Part shown: positions 25,301-36,120 of the stretch, piece by piece | Layout of the letters: every line of letters starts with the position of its first letter | Numbering within the stretch: position 1 is the stretch's first letter | Assembly (NCBI GenBank): GCA_034638255.1 | Contig: JAWPGT010000054.1 | Span: 86,434-150,433 of the forward strand | From: Coprinus comatus | Lineage: Eukaryota > Basidiomycota > Agaricomycetes > Agaricales > Agaricaceae | Length of the DNA stretch: 64,000 bases | Reading direction: 5' to 3' | The notes under the pieces: generated by a model | Seen by the model: only the letters and a program-made list of their open reading frames with translations | Database searches by the model: none | Told to the model about the DNA's origin: nothing | Position numbers and translations under genes: made by a program

Positions 25301-26614
25301 GAATTTGCGAGTGTTGTTTCGGTGTTGCAGGTATGTTTTTCGTTTCTTTTTTTTTTTTTTTTTTCGTTTGTTGGCTCATTAAAAAAAAAAAATGTAGGAT
25401 AAAACAAATAATGTTATTGATTTGTATAAGGATATCCTAAGAGCAGTTGAGGATCTATCCACTTGTTCATATACGACCGAAGCGTTTTCAGAGTTGTTGG
25501 GTAAAATTCAAGCGGCGGTATGTATACAATCAACCTGTCTTTTTTTTTTTTTTTTTTTCTGATCGTGTGCATAGATCGACAAACTCAATCTCGAAGGATA
25601 CGCCAACCTCGAAAATTGGGTATCGGAGAACTCGATAAACGAATTGAAGATATTTTGGTTCAGAGGTTGAAAACTATTATTCAGGTCTGGTGTGCAGAGT
25701 TTGATAGATCAGATGATGGTGAGGGAAGGAGGGATTATGGAGGTTTGTTGAGAGATGGGATGAAAAGAAGAGGTGGGAAAGGTGTCAAGGAAGAAAAAGT
25801 GTGTTTTGTTTTGTTATTTTTGTTGCTCATATTGATTTTTTTCTAGTTCATGGAAGTTCATATGATGGTGAAACCGATTGTACATGAGATTAGGATTCAG
25901 AATCAGGTCATCTTTTTGGATCCTCCTCTCGAATATGCTCGTTCGACTTGGATTAAACAATTGCATGATTGGTTGGGTATGATTCTTTCAATGTCACTTC
26001 GTTCCTTTATTTGTTTAACTTGTTGGTTAGGTGTTGTTTGTCGTTTAAGAAGAATACAAAGTTCGAGATATGAGATTGGATTGCAAATTCAATCAACTTC
26101 GCCGATTGACTTGACGTATATTTCTTTGGTACGCTTTTTTCTCTCAGAGAAGATTAATACTGATGTGATTCATTAGCTAACGCGATTAACGGACAACACT
26201 CTCGAAAAACCATTCCAGCTTGTCGAAATCAAAGTCCAACAAATCAAAGAATACGTCAATAAATGGTTACAATTCCAATCGCTCTGGGATCTCGAACCCG
26301 AATACGTATTCAACAAACTCGGGGATTCATTACAACATTGGCAACAACTACTAATAGAAATCAAAAAAGCAAGATCGACGTTTGATACTTCGGAAACATC
26401 GAAATCGTTTGGAGGTGTTTGTGTTATTGATTATGAACAAGTTCAGAGTAGAGTTAATGCGAAATATGATGCTTGGCAGAAGGATGTGCTTAGTAGGTTT
26501 GGAAGTAAGTTGGGTGTTGCGATGAAAGAGATGCATGCGGCAATTTTGAAAGCTAGAAATGAGTTGGAGGGACAGAGTATCGAAGGGTTGGTTGGTGTTT
26601 CTAGGAGGTTTTGA
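22394..26614 (+). CDS. dhc1: Cytoplasmic dynein heavy chain tail (DHC_N1), tail-only gene, copy 1
   Basis: A multi-exon gene of roughly 1,270 codons. N-terminal blocks [16 protein letters not shown] and [20 protein letters not shown], then [20 protein letters not shown] and [15 protein letters not shown], are typical of the cytoplasmic dynein 1 tail. The linker-proximal blocks [35 protein letters not shown] and [13 protein letters not shown] follow. It ends GVSRRF-TGA, before the motor domain: no AAA modules are present in the window. Agaricomycete dynein heavy chain is reported to be split into two genes, so a separate tail gene is plausible. Compared with the inverted copy at 56-58.8 kb, this copy has small indels near 24,725-24,790 (net -2) and 25,624-25,632 (+2) that break the frame, so it may itself be inactive or carry assembly errors. 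The tail binds intermediate chains and cargo. Confidence 0.8.
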
Positions 26615-27369
26615 GAGTTTTGTTTTCGTCCCTTCTTTTTTGTTTTAATTATTCAAGTTCTCCTGTTTTTCGTGTCCTATGTCTTTGTTTCTTTGGCATT
26701 TTCTTTTGTGTAGTCGCTCATTGACAATATATACCAGAATAATTATCATTGGAATCTCCAGACTCTTATTTGTTTCTCTTATTTCCTCCGACCACAAGCC
26801 CAGTGTTCGTGGTTGTACGATATCGTCTAATTGTAAACGCTCCCGAACTCGAAAAATACAATTTTTACTAGATGTTAATGTACTATGTAGGATGTATAAT
26901 ACATTTATGTTCGACCTCTTGTCTTCTTATACGTCAACTACATGGAGGGGTGTTTATTTTGGAAAGAGGGGTCTGGACATGAAATTGGAGGCGAGACGAC
27001 GCAACAAGTGAACAAGAAGTTTATCAAGGAGGGTTGGAAGATGCTGTAACGAGAGGGGGTTTCTTTTCTGTTCATTTGTTTTTTTTTTTTTATATCTTTT
27101 TCCCCCTCACATGTTTACCTTTCTTCTCATTTTATTCTCATTTTTTTTTGGAATAGTTAATATGCCGTTCCTCGACATTCCCAATACGACTTACAACAAA
27201 TTCACGGAACACAATTCTGGTCCCTGTTTCAACTTCTATCCAAAATATCGCACACACACAACATCGAAGACCAATTCCTCAATGTCAATCCCAATTCCAA
27301 TCCTCGTCCAAATCGTTCGGACGATACACCTCAAATCCACGATTTAACGAAAATTTCTCTTCTCATGTT
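26615..27369. other. Region downstream of the dynein tail
   Basis: The first 170 bases are shared with the flank of the inverted dynein copy (see 55970-56144). Further on, 27170-27360 reads GTQFWSLFQLLSKISHTHN in one frame and could be an isolated exon or relic; I could not connect it to anything. I looked for a downstream dynein motor exon and saw none. Confidence 0.4.
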
Positions 27370-27690
27370 TTGTTAACAAAGAAAACTGTAACGTGCATGC
27401 GTAGTTTAGAAGTAGAACTGGTAGTGGGTAGTTGTTTTATAGATGACGAATATTCCATTTTTCATGAGGCCTATGAAATCTGTCTGGAAGACGAAGCTGC
27501 TGCTCGTAGCGAGAGGAGCTTAATGTATGCACGATGTCTGGGATATTTACTCCTAGAGCTGGACACCCGTGGGAGTCACAACGTCATATCCCACGAAATA
27601 TTACAATGTCGCATCAATAATGAGGATACAAGTGTGCTGGCTGAAATATATATTAATCGTCTCATTCGCCTTTGTAAGTCTAGTGGTATT
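27370..27690 (+). pseudogene. 5' fragment of an HNH_2-type (PF13391) basidiomycete protein
   Basis: FHEAYEICLEDEAAARSE, ARCLGYLLLELDT and NVISHEILQCRINNED followed by EIYINRLIRLCKSSG match the N-terminal region that precedes the HNH endonuclease domain in a large family of Agaricomycete proteins (AY.iC...ARiLGyl...i...I..C......lg..Y...l.r.....G). The homology stops at about 27,680, where AT-rich repeat sequence begins, so the HNH domain itself is missing. It is therefore called a truncated gene. The family assignment is from memory of the pattern and should be tested. Confidence 0.45.
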
Positions 27691-28411
27691 TTCAAAGTAC
27701 TTGAATCAAGCTTGAGTTTCATTTCTACCTGTATTATAGTTTTAACCATAATATTTCTATCTACTAACTCAAGCTCCATAGTTTTTTAACCAAGCTTTAA
27801 CTATAGTCACTCATGTACACAATGTTTGGTATACAATAATTTTTATATTTTATATTCAAGTACTAAGCTCAATGCAAATTCCAGAACCAAGTGTTATCCT
27901 ATTGTTTTAAAGTACATAAATTAATAATCACAATTTCAAGCTTTTATAATATTTAAATACTTAATACTATGCTCGATGCAATGGCTCTATTTTAAATAGT
28001 CCAAGCTCCAAGTTTTATATAATCTATCAATTATAACTTCTTATACACTATATTTTTAAAGTACATAAATCAATAATCTTCATAATATTAAAGTAGTGTA
28101 ATGCAATGGCTCAATACTCAGCTCAATACAATATCTAAGCTCTAAGTTTCATGAATCCATATACACTATATTTATCAATCACTTTTTATAATAGTTAAGT
28201 AGCTCAATACAATGGCTCAATATTAAACTCAACATAATATCTAAGATCTAATTTTTATGCTAAAGATTCTGAATTCTAAGTACATAAATCAATCATCAAA
28301 GGTTTAAGCTTTCTATTATATTTCAACTCACTATTGAACTCAATACTAACTTAATACAAAGTCTAAGGTCCTAAGTTTTATACTCTCAAACATGAATCCT
28401 AATAGTATTAC
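27690..28411. repeat. AT-rich degenerate repeat block
   Basis: Loose repeats of strings such as AAGTACATAAATCAATAATC, CTCAATACTAAGCTCAATAC and AATGGCTCAATA recur at 60-90 bp intervals. No coding capacity. This is the left edge of the transposon island. Confidence 0.6.
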
Positions 28412-28930
28412 GGGCGTACTGCAGGTGCACTTGCACTTGCCATACTTGCCATCACTTGCATGGACTTGCCATGGGATTAGAGTACTTGCCACTCACTTGC
28501 CATAGAGTACTTGCTACTCACTACCACTTGCAGTACTTGCTACAACTCTTACACTTGCTAGCTATAATTAGAGTAGAAAGTTTTCAGTTTGCATGAAAGC
28601 TTACCACTTGCTATACTTGCAACTCTTGCCACCATAAAAAAATACTTGCCACTTACTTGCTAGACTATTAAAGTACTTGCTTCTTGAAATTCAGAGTTTG
28701 CCATCACTTGCCACACTTGCCAATACTTGCTAGATGCTATTTACTTCTATTAATCACTTGGGTTGATATATATTTGCTACTTTCTAGAAATAGACTCTGC
28801 TAGGAATGTCTAGAAGTATCTATATATACTTGGTAAACCTATTTAAAATACTTGCTACCACTTGCTAGTTGGGCTTTTGAATGAATTCACTATTTAAAAA
28901 TTCTTTACTATAATACCTTGCTAAACTTAT
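28412..28930. repeat. ACTTGC-rich minisatellite-like tract
   Basis: The hexamer ACTTGC (often CACTTGCCA or TACTTGCTA) occurs dozens of times at irregular spacing over about 500 bases, with strong strand bias. It is not a simple tandem array; spacing varies from 8 to about 40 bases. Confidence 0.75.
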
Positions 28931-29754
28931 TAGATTATTCTAGACTATTAGAGTACTTGCTAAAATGACATATTTTTGTTCTATCACATGACAATATACA
29001 ATAGAATACCATGCTACCAACTGACCTTTCCACAGTTCCAACCCATCATTCTCACTATTGGTTGCCAGCCTTTTCCTTTAACTTGTTTGCTTGTTTCAAT
29101 TCCAACTTCCCTTTTTCAGTCAGCATTATTCTTTTAGTATGTTGGCCATTGTTCTGTTTATCTTATATATTATATTCTAATATCAGTAAACAATGTATAT
29201 AATCACTAGTTGCTCATTGTATATTCCTTAGTCTAATTAGTATCTGCACTCATTCTTATTGGAAAGAAGAACTATTATTAGGATAGTCATGTGATCTGCT
29301 TTTATTTTATATTTGCTTTGCATTATGTAGACTGCTCCTATTCGTCATAATTAGTGTTTCTGTCACATGACCACTAACTCTGAATTCCACCAAGTTTACA
29401 TATCATATCATATTTCTAATTAGATATTGAATCTCTGGTTTTCTGATCTTCCCTAATTTCCTAACTTCCAGAAGTTCTGTTGTTTATTATTCAAAGGGAC
29501 TTTTCCATCCTGCTTTATTCTTCAGTTATCATTTCTATTCTATACAATTCACTATGCTTCTTATTTCTCCAATTATTCAGCCATTACTTTCCATCTTCTG
29601 TTTTATCTACTCTCCATTTATATTTTGTCATTGATTCAGATTTCCATTATTCCTTGTTTACCTTTTATATTCATTATGGCATTTCATATAAATAGTTCAC
29701 CTGTTATATTCTTGTATTCCTCAGTTTCAGAATTGACTTAATATACTCTTAACT
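28931..29754. other. Pyrimidine-rich non-coding stretch
   Basis: The plus strand is T/C rich with no credible gene. It probably belongs to an unrecognised retroelement, because LTR-C follows directly. Confidence 0.3.
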
Positions 29755-30749
29755 CTCTGTATCATCTTAACCATCTCATTTTGGGCAATAGTATACTTTC
29801 TCTTACTCATTTCACACAGCCTTGGACTACAGTTTTGTATAGCCTTTTGGACTAGTACTTTCTATATGTTTCAGTTATTGTTTTAGTAGTAGATAGTTTC
29901 ACTCTCCTGTCTTATATATATTATGCACAGCTTGTAACCTGTACTACAGCTGTATAAATACATAGACAGCAATAGAGGTTAAGCTGAAGCTTAACTCTTG
30001 TTGCTCTTTACTCTTTATAACCAAAAGTGATGTCACATCACAGATTTTCCCATGTACAATTATTGATGTAATGCCTCCACAACTTCAGGAAATAGACAAC
30101 AAAGTTGATCTGTGCTCATTTGTGCTTGTTTGTAAGAAAAGGTACTCTCAGAGCCACCCTCCAGTGGTAGTTCCCCTCAGCAAGAACCTGCCACACTGTG
30201 CTGACCAAAATTTGTAGTCCAATTTCATTTGCAATTTGTTGAAAGGGTGTGTGGCATTCTTTTTTGTGCTATACAGGCAAGTTGATGCTTGTCATAGCTA
30301 TTCAGCTTCTTAGGCCTGCCTATGCAAGCTTTGTCAGCAGCTGAACCTGTCGCTTCATAGTACTTGATGATGTGCTGTGTAGTGCAGGGCATGGATATTC
30401 TCCTTTCAGTCTGCTTCAGCTGCATTTCCTGTTAGTATCCAATGATTTGGTTTCTTGTAGGAATGTCAACCTCTCTCTGAGAGGTCTTTGGCATGGTAGT
30501 TAGAAAGGGTAAAATATAAGTATATTTTTGCCAGTAATACAACATGACATTCAATATGTGACATGATCATTATGTATGCAACATCACTTTTGGTGGCTAC
30601 AAGTACTGTTTTAATTACTGCTACTATTACTCCAGCTCTTCAGCACCTTTGTCTTAACTTGTGACTGATATCCTTGATAGTCCTGGTAATTGGAGTCAGA
30701 TCATAGCATTGTCTATACCTATAATGGAGGTATAGGCAAGTCCATAACA
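29755..30749 (+). mobile_element. LTR-C copy interrupted by a Tc1/mariner remnant
   Basis: 29,755-30,013 (ACTTTCTCTTACTCATTTCACA, CTGTATAAATACATAGACAGC) is the diverged equivalent of the reverse complement of the solo LTR at 37,806-38,336. The end, TCTATACC...GGAGGTATAGGCAAG then CATAACA at 30,749, matches the LTR-C 3' end. The middle is displaced by the Tc1/mariner remnant. The TATAAATA box near 29,950 is a likely LTR promoter element. The exact left end is blurred. Confidence 0.6.
30014..30600 (-). mobile_element. Tc1/mariner-type transposon remnant
   Basis: Inverted ends CCAAAAGTGATGT (near 30,020) and ACATCACTTTTGG (near 30,585) bound about 580 bases. Inside, the minus strand encodes GRPKKLNSYDKHQLACIAQK (second helix-turn-helix and linker), then QQIANEIGLQ, a diverged TVWQVLAEGNYHWRVALR and PFLTNKHK, the order seen in Tc1 transposases. 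The catalytic DDE part is missing and stops are present, so it is dead. It sits inside LTR-C. Confidence 0.65.
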
Positions 30750-30978
30750 TTGAGTTAAGCTACAAAACAACTTGAGTTTCTGTCTCTCAACAAATCTCTA
30801 ACCAGGATTCTCTGTCATCATCTTCCTCACAAACCTCTAACCCAGGTCTCTGCACTCATCACGCTCCCAAACCAACTCTATGTAAACTCCTAACCAGAGT
30901 CTTTGCAATTGTCTGCTTTTATTTCCTTTGACAACTGCCTAACCTACAACCATCATTATTGGAAAATTAGCACCCAAC

Positions 30979-31210
30979 TGTTATGACCATCAGTACATTA
31001 CCAGACTATTTGGAGCAAGTTCCTGATATACCTCTCAACTCCATAAATAACTGAATTATAGTTAACTCACACTAGTTAATCAGCCAAGCTATAATTAGTG
31101 TACCTATTTTCTTTCTTTGCTCATCACATGTCTCATCCCTTCCTCTTACTTGTTTTGTGGCTAGTTCTGATGTGCTTCATCTTTGTTACAAGTATCAAAG
31201 GAGTAGTACT
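30979..31210 (-). mobile_element. LTR-B, 3' part, left of LTR-A1
   Basis: TGTTATGACCATCAGTACAT... is the reverse complement of the last part of the LTR at 38,817-39,305. The left flank is CCAAC (30,974-30,978). The other part of this same LTR is now at 32,537-32,984 in the opposite relative orientation, because of the inversion described in the findings. Confidence 0.8.
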
Positions 31211-31882
31211 TGTTATGAACCCACCCAGATTGGAAGCATCTGACTCTGATGACGAATGGATCAAGACTATTCTTGTACTCCTACTGACCTGGTCCCACGA
31301 TGAGTCTGATGACTCAGACTCTGGACTAATAGAATACTGCTCTACAGAAGATAATGCCACCACCCTCTAGAAGAACTATTTATAGTTCTACAAAGTATGT
31401 ATAGAACCAATGACTTATACCAGACTATATATAGATATACAGACCCAAACCTATACACATAGAAATAGCCAACTACCCACAGCAACTTAGGCATGTAGTA
31501 GAATGGACTAATAGTTTCCTTATTGTTCTTTATGCTTCCCCAGATCTCTTATGACTTGAATAGGTAGTTTCCGTTACCTACTATAGTTTACTCTCGAGTC
31601 CTAGAACACACTTCCACCAGTAATGACTTAGTATTACTCATGGACTACTCATACATAGATACAACTAGAACTTAGTCTAGAAATGTATATATACCATGTA
31701 CTTGTAGTGTTAAAAGCCTTAAGCTTTTAACTGGTTAATTCTAACTCTTTATTATCCCAAAACAGTCCTAGCCACTGGACACTAGGATACTAATTGGAAG
31801 GATAGTAAAGAAGATTGCCAGCTCATTTCCACATGGTGCTCATGTTAAATTCACAGGCATCTAACAGTTCGAGGTCTTAACA
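31211..31882 (+). mobile_element. Solo LTR-A1, 672 bp
   Basis: It begins TGTTATGAACCC and ends GAGGTCTTAACA, giving TGTTA/TAACA termini. The inverted partner (32,985-36,653 without its insertion) also has exactly 672 bases and differs at very few positions (one seen: C versus T near 31,577 / 36,288). Flanks are GTACT on the left and ATTTG on the right, so they do not match each other, but they match the flanks of the partner crosswise. No internal retroelement genes are attached. The ORF running into this LTR at 31,098-31,370 is not a gene. Confidence 0.9.
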
Positions 31883-32165
31883 ATTTGTATAGCTCTAAGT
31901 TCAAGACTGGACCACTGCATTGACGTAACCTTCCACCTCACATGTTATGGGCGCCTAATTCACCGATATCAGTATGATGGCCAACTTTCCCTTTCTGGTA
32001 GTAGTACTTAATGTAGATGCCTGGTGAGTAAATCCTTATCTCTTTCTCTTTGGATTTACTTGCTAGGTATGGTGTATTTGTTGTATTGTGTTTCCAACTT
32101 AATATAACTTTGGATTTCCTCACTAGACATTGTGCTGAGTTGCTGATCCTCCAGTCACCCTTACA
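31883..32165 (-). mobile_element. Element D, first 283 bp (inverted)
   Basis: The reverse complement starts TGTAAGGGTGACT at 32,165 and matches 46,398 onwards, running to the LTR-A2 target site (ATTTG at 31,883-31,887). The remaining 110 bp are at 36,659-36,768. See the intact relative at 46,398-46,789. Confidence 0.8.
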
Positions 32166-32536
32166 AGTAGTGATTTTGAGAACTTTCTTTTTGGTTGAGT
32201 TCTTGAAATCCTTTCTAGGTTTCAGAGAGGCAAGTTTGTTAAGCAATTGAGAGTTTGACTCCTAGTGGAAGATATGTCTGGATTGATGGAGTTCCAAAGG
32301 TTGTACTGACCTCTGGGATTTATACAGCAGAGTCAAAGAGATCAAATAGCTCTGTTTTGTTTGCATCTCTAGAGGTAGGAGGAGGAGCAGGTGGTTGTCC
32401 ACAAGACAAGGGGGGTGGAAGAGGAAATTTGGTAGGAGGCAATTGTGGAAAATAGAAATGCTGCTTGCTAAAGGCAGCCCATCTCTTGAGATGGTATATT
32501 ATCAGCCTGGATCTTGATTCTATGCATGAAGGTTGG
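32166..32536. other. Inverted host segment between element D and LTR-B
   Basis: On the plus strand 32,255-32,455 reads GRYVWIDGVPKVVLTSG and a Gly-rich end; on the minus strand a Pro-rich frame exists. Neither is assigned. GTTGG at 32,532-32,536 is the reverse complement of the CCAAC left of 30,979. Confidence 0.4.
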
Positions 32537-32984
32537 TGTTATGATCCTAATCTCTTGTGTACAGTAGCAGCTTGAGACAAGTGTTCAATCTCTATAAGTA
32601 AAACTACTGTCCTAGTATTCAGGCAGAAGGTTGTAATGTTGAACTATTATTAGTTCTATGATGACATTCTCTATGGCAATCACAGTGATGAACATGTGAC
32701 TTAATATGTTCTCACACAGACCACTGTAGAATAGTATATAAACCTTGTATTAGACACATTATATACTTCAGTTCCTTCTACCTCAACCACAACCCTCAGT
32801 AAGTTCTAAATCATACCTACCCATGCATACCACTATACATATGTTTTAACATGTAATACAAATAGATTAGAAATTAACCAACTTGAAGCTTGGGACTTCA
32901 AGGGCTAATACAAGCAACTGTTTATACTACCTACAGGGAGTCTGAGAATGGACAAAACGGGGAATGAAACATACAAGTAAGTAC
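32537..32984 (+). mobile_element. LTR-B, 5' part, carrying solo LTR-F
   Basis: TGTTATGATCCTAATCTC... matches the start of the LTR at 38,817. It is interrupted at 32,637-32,851 by LTR-F and resumes with TACAAATAGATTAGAAATT, exactly as at about 38,917 in the other copy. It ends at the LTR-A2 boundary with AGTAC (32,980-32,984). Confidence 0.8.
32637..32851 (+). mobile_element. Solo LTR-F, 215 bp, TSD TGTAA
   Basis: The element begins TGTTGAACTATT and ends TTTTAACA, flanked by TGTAA on both sides (32,632-32,636 and 32,852-32,856). The uninterrupted site GGTTGTAATACAAATAG is visible in the LTR-B copy near 38,910. A reverse fragment of the same LTR is at 42,437-42,547. A TATATAAACC box lies inside. 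Confidence 0.85.
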
Positions 32985-33125
32985 TGTTAAGACCTCGAAC
33001 TGTTAGATGCTTGTGAATTTAACATGAGCACCATGTGGAAATGAGCTGGCAATCTTCTTTACTATCCTTCCAATTAGTATCCTAGTGTCCAGTGGCTAGG
33101 ACTGTTTTGGGATAATAAAGAGTTA

Positions 33126-36120
33126 CAGTGATGGATCAGTCACTGTGACATGATCACACAACGGAACACCGAAAACATAATTATCCTCCTCCAGCCTCAA
33201 ATCTTATTCAAATGGCAAAAAATTGTAGAATATGGTTTGTACTACTATTTTACATCTTTCTATTAAGTTACATTTTTTATTATGAGTATAACAAAGTAAT
33301 AAATCCGCAAAAAACAGATGAAAAATCCATAAAATTGATCAAAATTGATAACTTACGAAAATGTATTTGACAACTGAGGGCCCATATCTTCCACAACTGT
33401 ACTAGAATTGGGCTTAACCATTAGCCAGATGTGTAGACATTATTTCTATATCAAAATTTAAGCTCTATAAATAAATTTATAATAGTAAATCAATTTTTTT
33501 CGCAACATGTGTTGGCCATGTGGTAATCTTAATATAGGTACATAGATAATATGCATGCATACCCCAAGAATGTGCAGCCCATCTTTGTTAACTCTTCATT
33601 CTTACTCTTCCACTTAAATGCTAGGAAAAGCGAAATCACAAGCACAAAAAAATAGAGAAGTAAGAGAGGAATGGGAAGCAGTTATGGAGGAAGCTGTAAA
33701 GGTGTATGCTGAAGAGCAGACAAAAGGAAAGGATGGAAAAGGAGCTAGAGCAGTAGCAAATGAAGTTATGGATGCCCATCTTAAGAAAACTGGTAATGCA
33801 ATAAAGCTCAGCTATAACACCATTATTGAGAGATATAATGGACAAGCAAGTCGAAGTGATGCTGCTGAAGATTGTTGCTTACTAACTGATGCCAAAACTG
33901 ATATGATTATCAATTACACCATCCACTGTGCTAATCAAGGCTTTCCACTTAGCCATAGGAGATTAAAGGAGCATATTGATGAAATTTTACAAGCACGACT
34001 AGGACCTTCCTTTCTTGGGATTGGAAAAAAATTCACACAATGTTTTGTCACTGAAAACTCAAACCAACTTAAAGCAACATGGTCGGTTCCTCTAGAATCA
34101 CAATGTGCTAATGCAGTTAATGAATATACCAACCGTGCATGGTGGAAACTCATAGGAGAGACTATTGAGGAGAATAACATCTTATCAGAGAATATGTATG
34201 CAGCTGATGAAGTTGGAGTACAACCATATGGGATGGAACATGAACGGGTGATTGGTCCTAAACAGGCTGGTCCACAATATCAACGATGAACTGGGAACCG
34301 CGAGAACTTTACAGTTATTGTGACTATTTGCGCTGATGGGACATCAACTGCACCAGTTGTTATCTTTAAAGGAAAAGGCTATCAGGTAAAATGGCTTCAA
34401 GATAATCCTGCAAATGCTTCGTAAGTAATCAATCTTTATGTAAAACATATATATAATATTTCCAACTAGAATTGGTTATTCGAAGAAAGGGTGGACTGAT
34501 CAAGAAATTGGGCTTGATTGGTTAAAACTTCTTGATGAGGAAACAAAGAAGAAGGCTAATGGAAAAGCAAGACTTCTTATACTTGATGGACATACTTCTC
34601 ACTATGGTCAACCATTTCTCAAACATGCACATGAAAATAACATCATTGTTATCTGTTATCCTGCTCATACCACACATATCTACCAAGGTCTTGATGTTGT
34701 GATTTTCACAACACTCAAGCTTCGACTCAGTCAAGAACATGATGCTTTTGTACGAGAGCATATAGCCGAAATTACAAAAGAAAATATTCTTCAAATCTAT
34801 GGAAAAGCTCATATTGCAAGTCTTACTTCCGAAAACATTAAGGCTGCATTTCGTAAAACTGGACTACACCCCTTTAATCCCAATGTTATTGATCCCATTA
34901 TACTTGAACCAAGCAAACCTACATCCCTTCAATCTAATCTTCCAGTTTCACCTGCTACACCAATGAAGTTGATCGCTACCATGTTACGAACCTTATCAGC
35001 CAAAGATGATGTCATTGGATTGGAAACAGTTGATGATGAAAAAGATGGGAGTTGTCCACCCTCACCCTCGGAAGCCCAATATAATCGTCGGATTGAGATT
35101 GTGAAGGAAACAGCAAAAAAACTCACATGTACTCAGCTAAAACCACTACTTGAGCCTACAATCAATAGTGATGACCCTCCAGCTGTCAACTGTGTGAAGA
35201 TGCCAAGTGAACTCATCAACCAAAAACCATCACCTACTCTTACTACTCTTCTCGCGATGATTCCCTCCACCCAGAATGAAACTCTCCTTCTTGCTGCACT
35301 TTGTGAGACACAGAAGGAGTTGGAGTACTACAAGGATAGTGTTATTCAGCTTCAGGCAGCAAATATAATCAACAAGGCTTACTGTAATAAACTCCAAGCT
35401 CAAATACAAGAAAGGCTGCAAAAAGTGAAAAAGAATAGGAAGGGAGAGCTATTGGGAGGTGGGGTGCCAAAGGTACTGTCAGGTGATGCATTCTATAAGG
35501 AGGTTGTCGAGTTTACAGAGCGCAAGTTGCAGGAGGATGTTGAGAAAGCAAGAAAGGTAAATGCCCAGGCTCTATGGCAGACTGCTGTACAAGAATGGGA
35601 GAATTCGGAGATTGAACAGAAGGAGGAGAACACACAGCATAGTCAGAGAAATAAGTTGGAGCTTGAAAAATGGGAGAAAGCTCGAGCAGCAGTGAAAAAA
35701 GCCAAAAAATTGTTCACCAAGCAAAAACCAGAGAAGGAACCCTTGTTGAAAGCACAACTCAAGCCAAAACTGAAGGATTTTGAGGCTAGTACACTTCACA
35801 AGCTAGAAGATGATATTTCTGAGGAGGAGGATGAAGAGGATGACAATGAGGACAGTAACGAAGAATCAGAGTAATTGTTGATCACCAGTAACTGTACGTG
35901 TCACAGTGTCACGGTAATTGATCTAGACCTGATTTTTGCCTCTTGAAGGACTTGTGCATTTTTTGTTTCTGTAGTCTTGTAATGGCTTCAAAAGCCATAC
36001 ATTCATGTACTCTGTGTCTTTAGCTATGAGATGCTATTTTTTTTTTCACATATTACGGTTTTTTTTGTACTCTAATTAAATGAATTCATTTTTGCTGTCA
36101 CATTTACTGATCCATGACTG
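33126..36120 (+). mobile_element. Pogo-like DNA transposon, 2,995 bp, TA target duplication
   Basis: Terminal inverted repeats CAGTGATGGATCAGT (left) and CAGTCATGGATCAGT (right, read inward) agree at about 22 of the outer 25 positions. TA flanks both ends (33,124-33,125 and 36,121-36,122). The empty site GAGTTAGAATTAACC is present in LTR-A1 as its complement. The only gene is the transposase at 33,618-35,874; the roughly 490 bases upstream and 245 downstream are non-coding. Confidence 0.95.
33618..35874 (+). pseudogene. Pogo-like transposase (HTH-psq + CENP-B-like + DDE_1), one nonsense codon
   Basis: Two exons are joined by a 49-bp intron (34,421-34,469, GTAAGT...ACTAG). Order: N-terminal helix-turn-helix (ARAVANEVMDAHLKKTG...LSYNTIIERYNG), a CENP-B-type DNA-binding region (FPLSHRRLKEHIDEIL), then the DDE_1 core with AADEVGV (first acidic residue), LLILDGHTSHY (second) and PAHTTHIYQGLDVVIF (third). 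A long Lys/Glu-rich, probably coiled-coil C-terminus ends in an acidic SEEEDEEDDNED tail. Over 736 codons the only defect is TGA at 34,287-34,289, where the family expects an arginine (CGA to TGA). No frameshift was seen. The element is therefore only recently inactive, or the stop is an allelic variant. Confidence 0.9.

Noticed and set aside
26615..27360. Dynein motor exons downstream of the tail
   Set aside because: No linker or AAA motifs found; the readable frame at 27,170-27,360 does not match dynein.
31098..31370. Open frame on the plus strand and its complement overlapping LTR-A1, repeated at 36,494-36,730
   Set aside because: It is the same LTR sequence in both places; the frame crosses the LTR boundary and has no domain.
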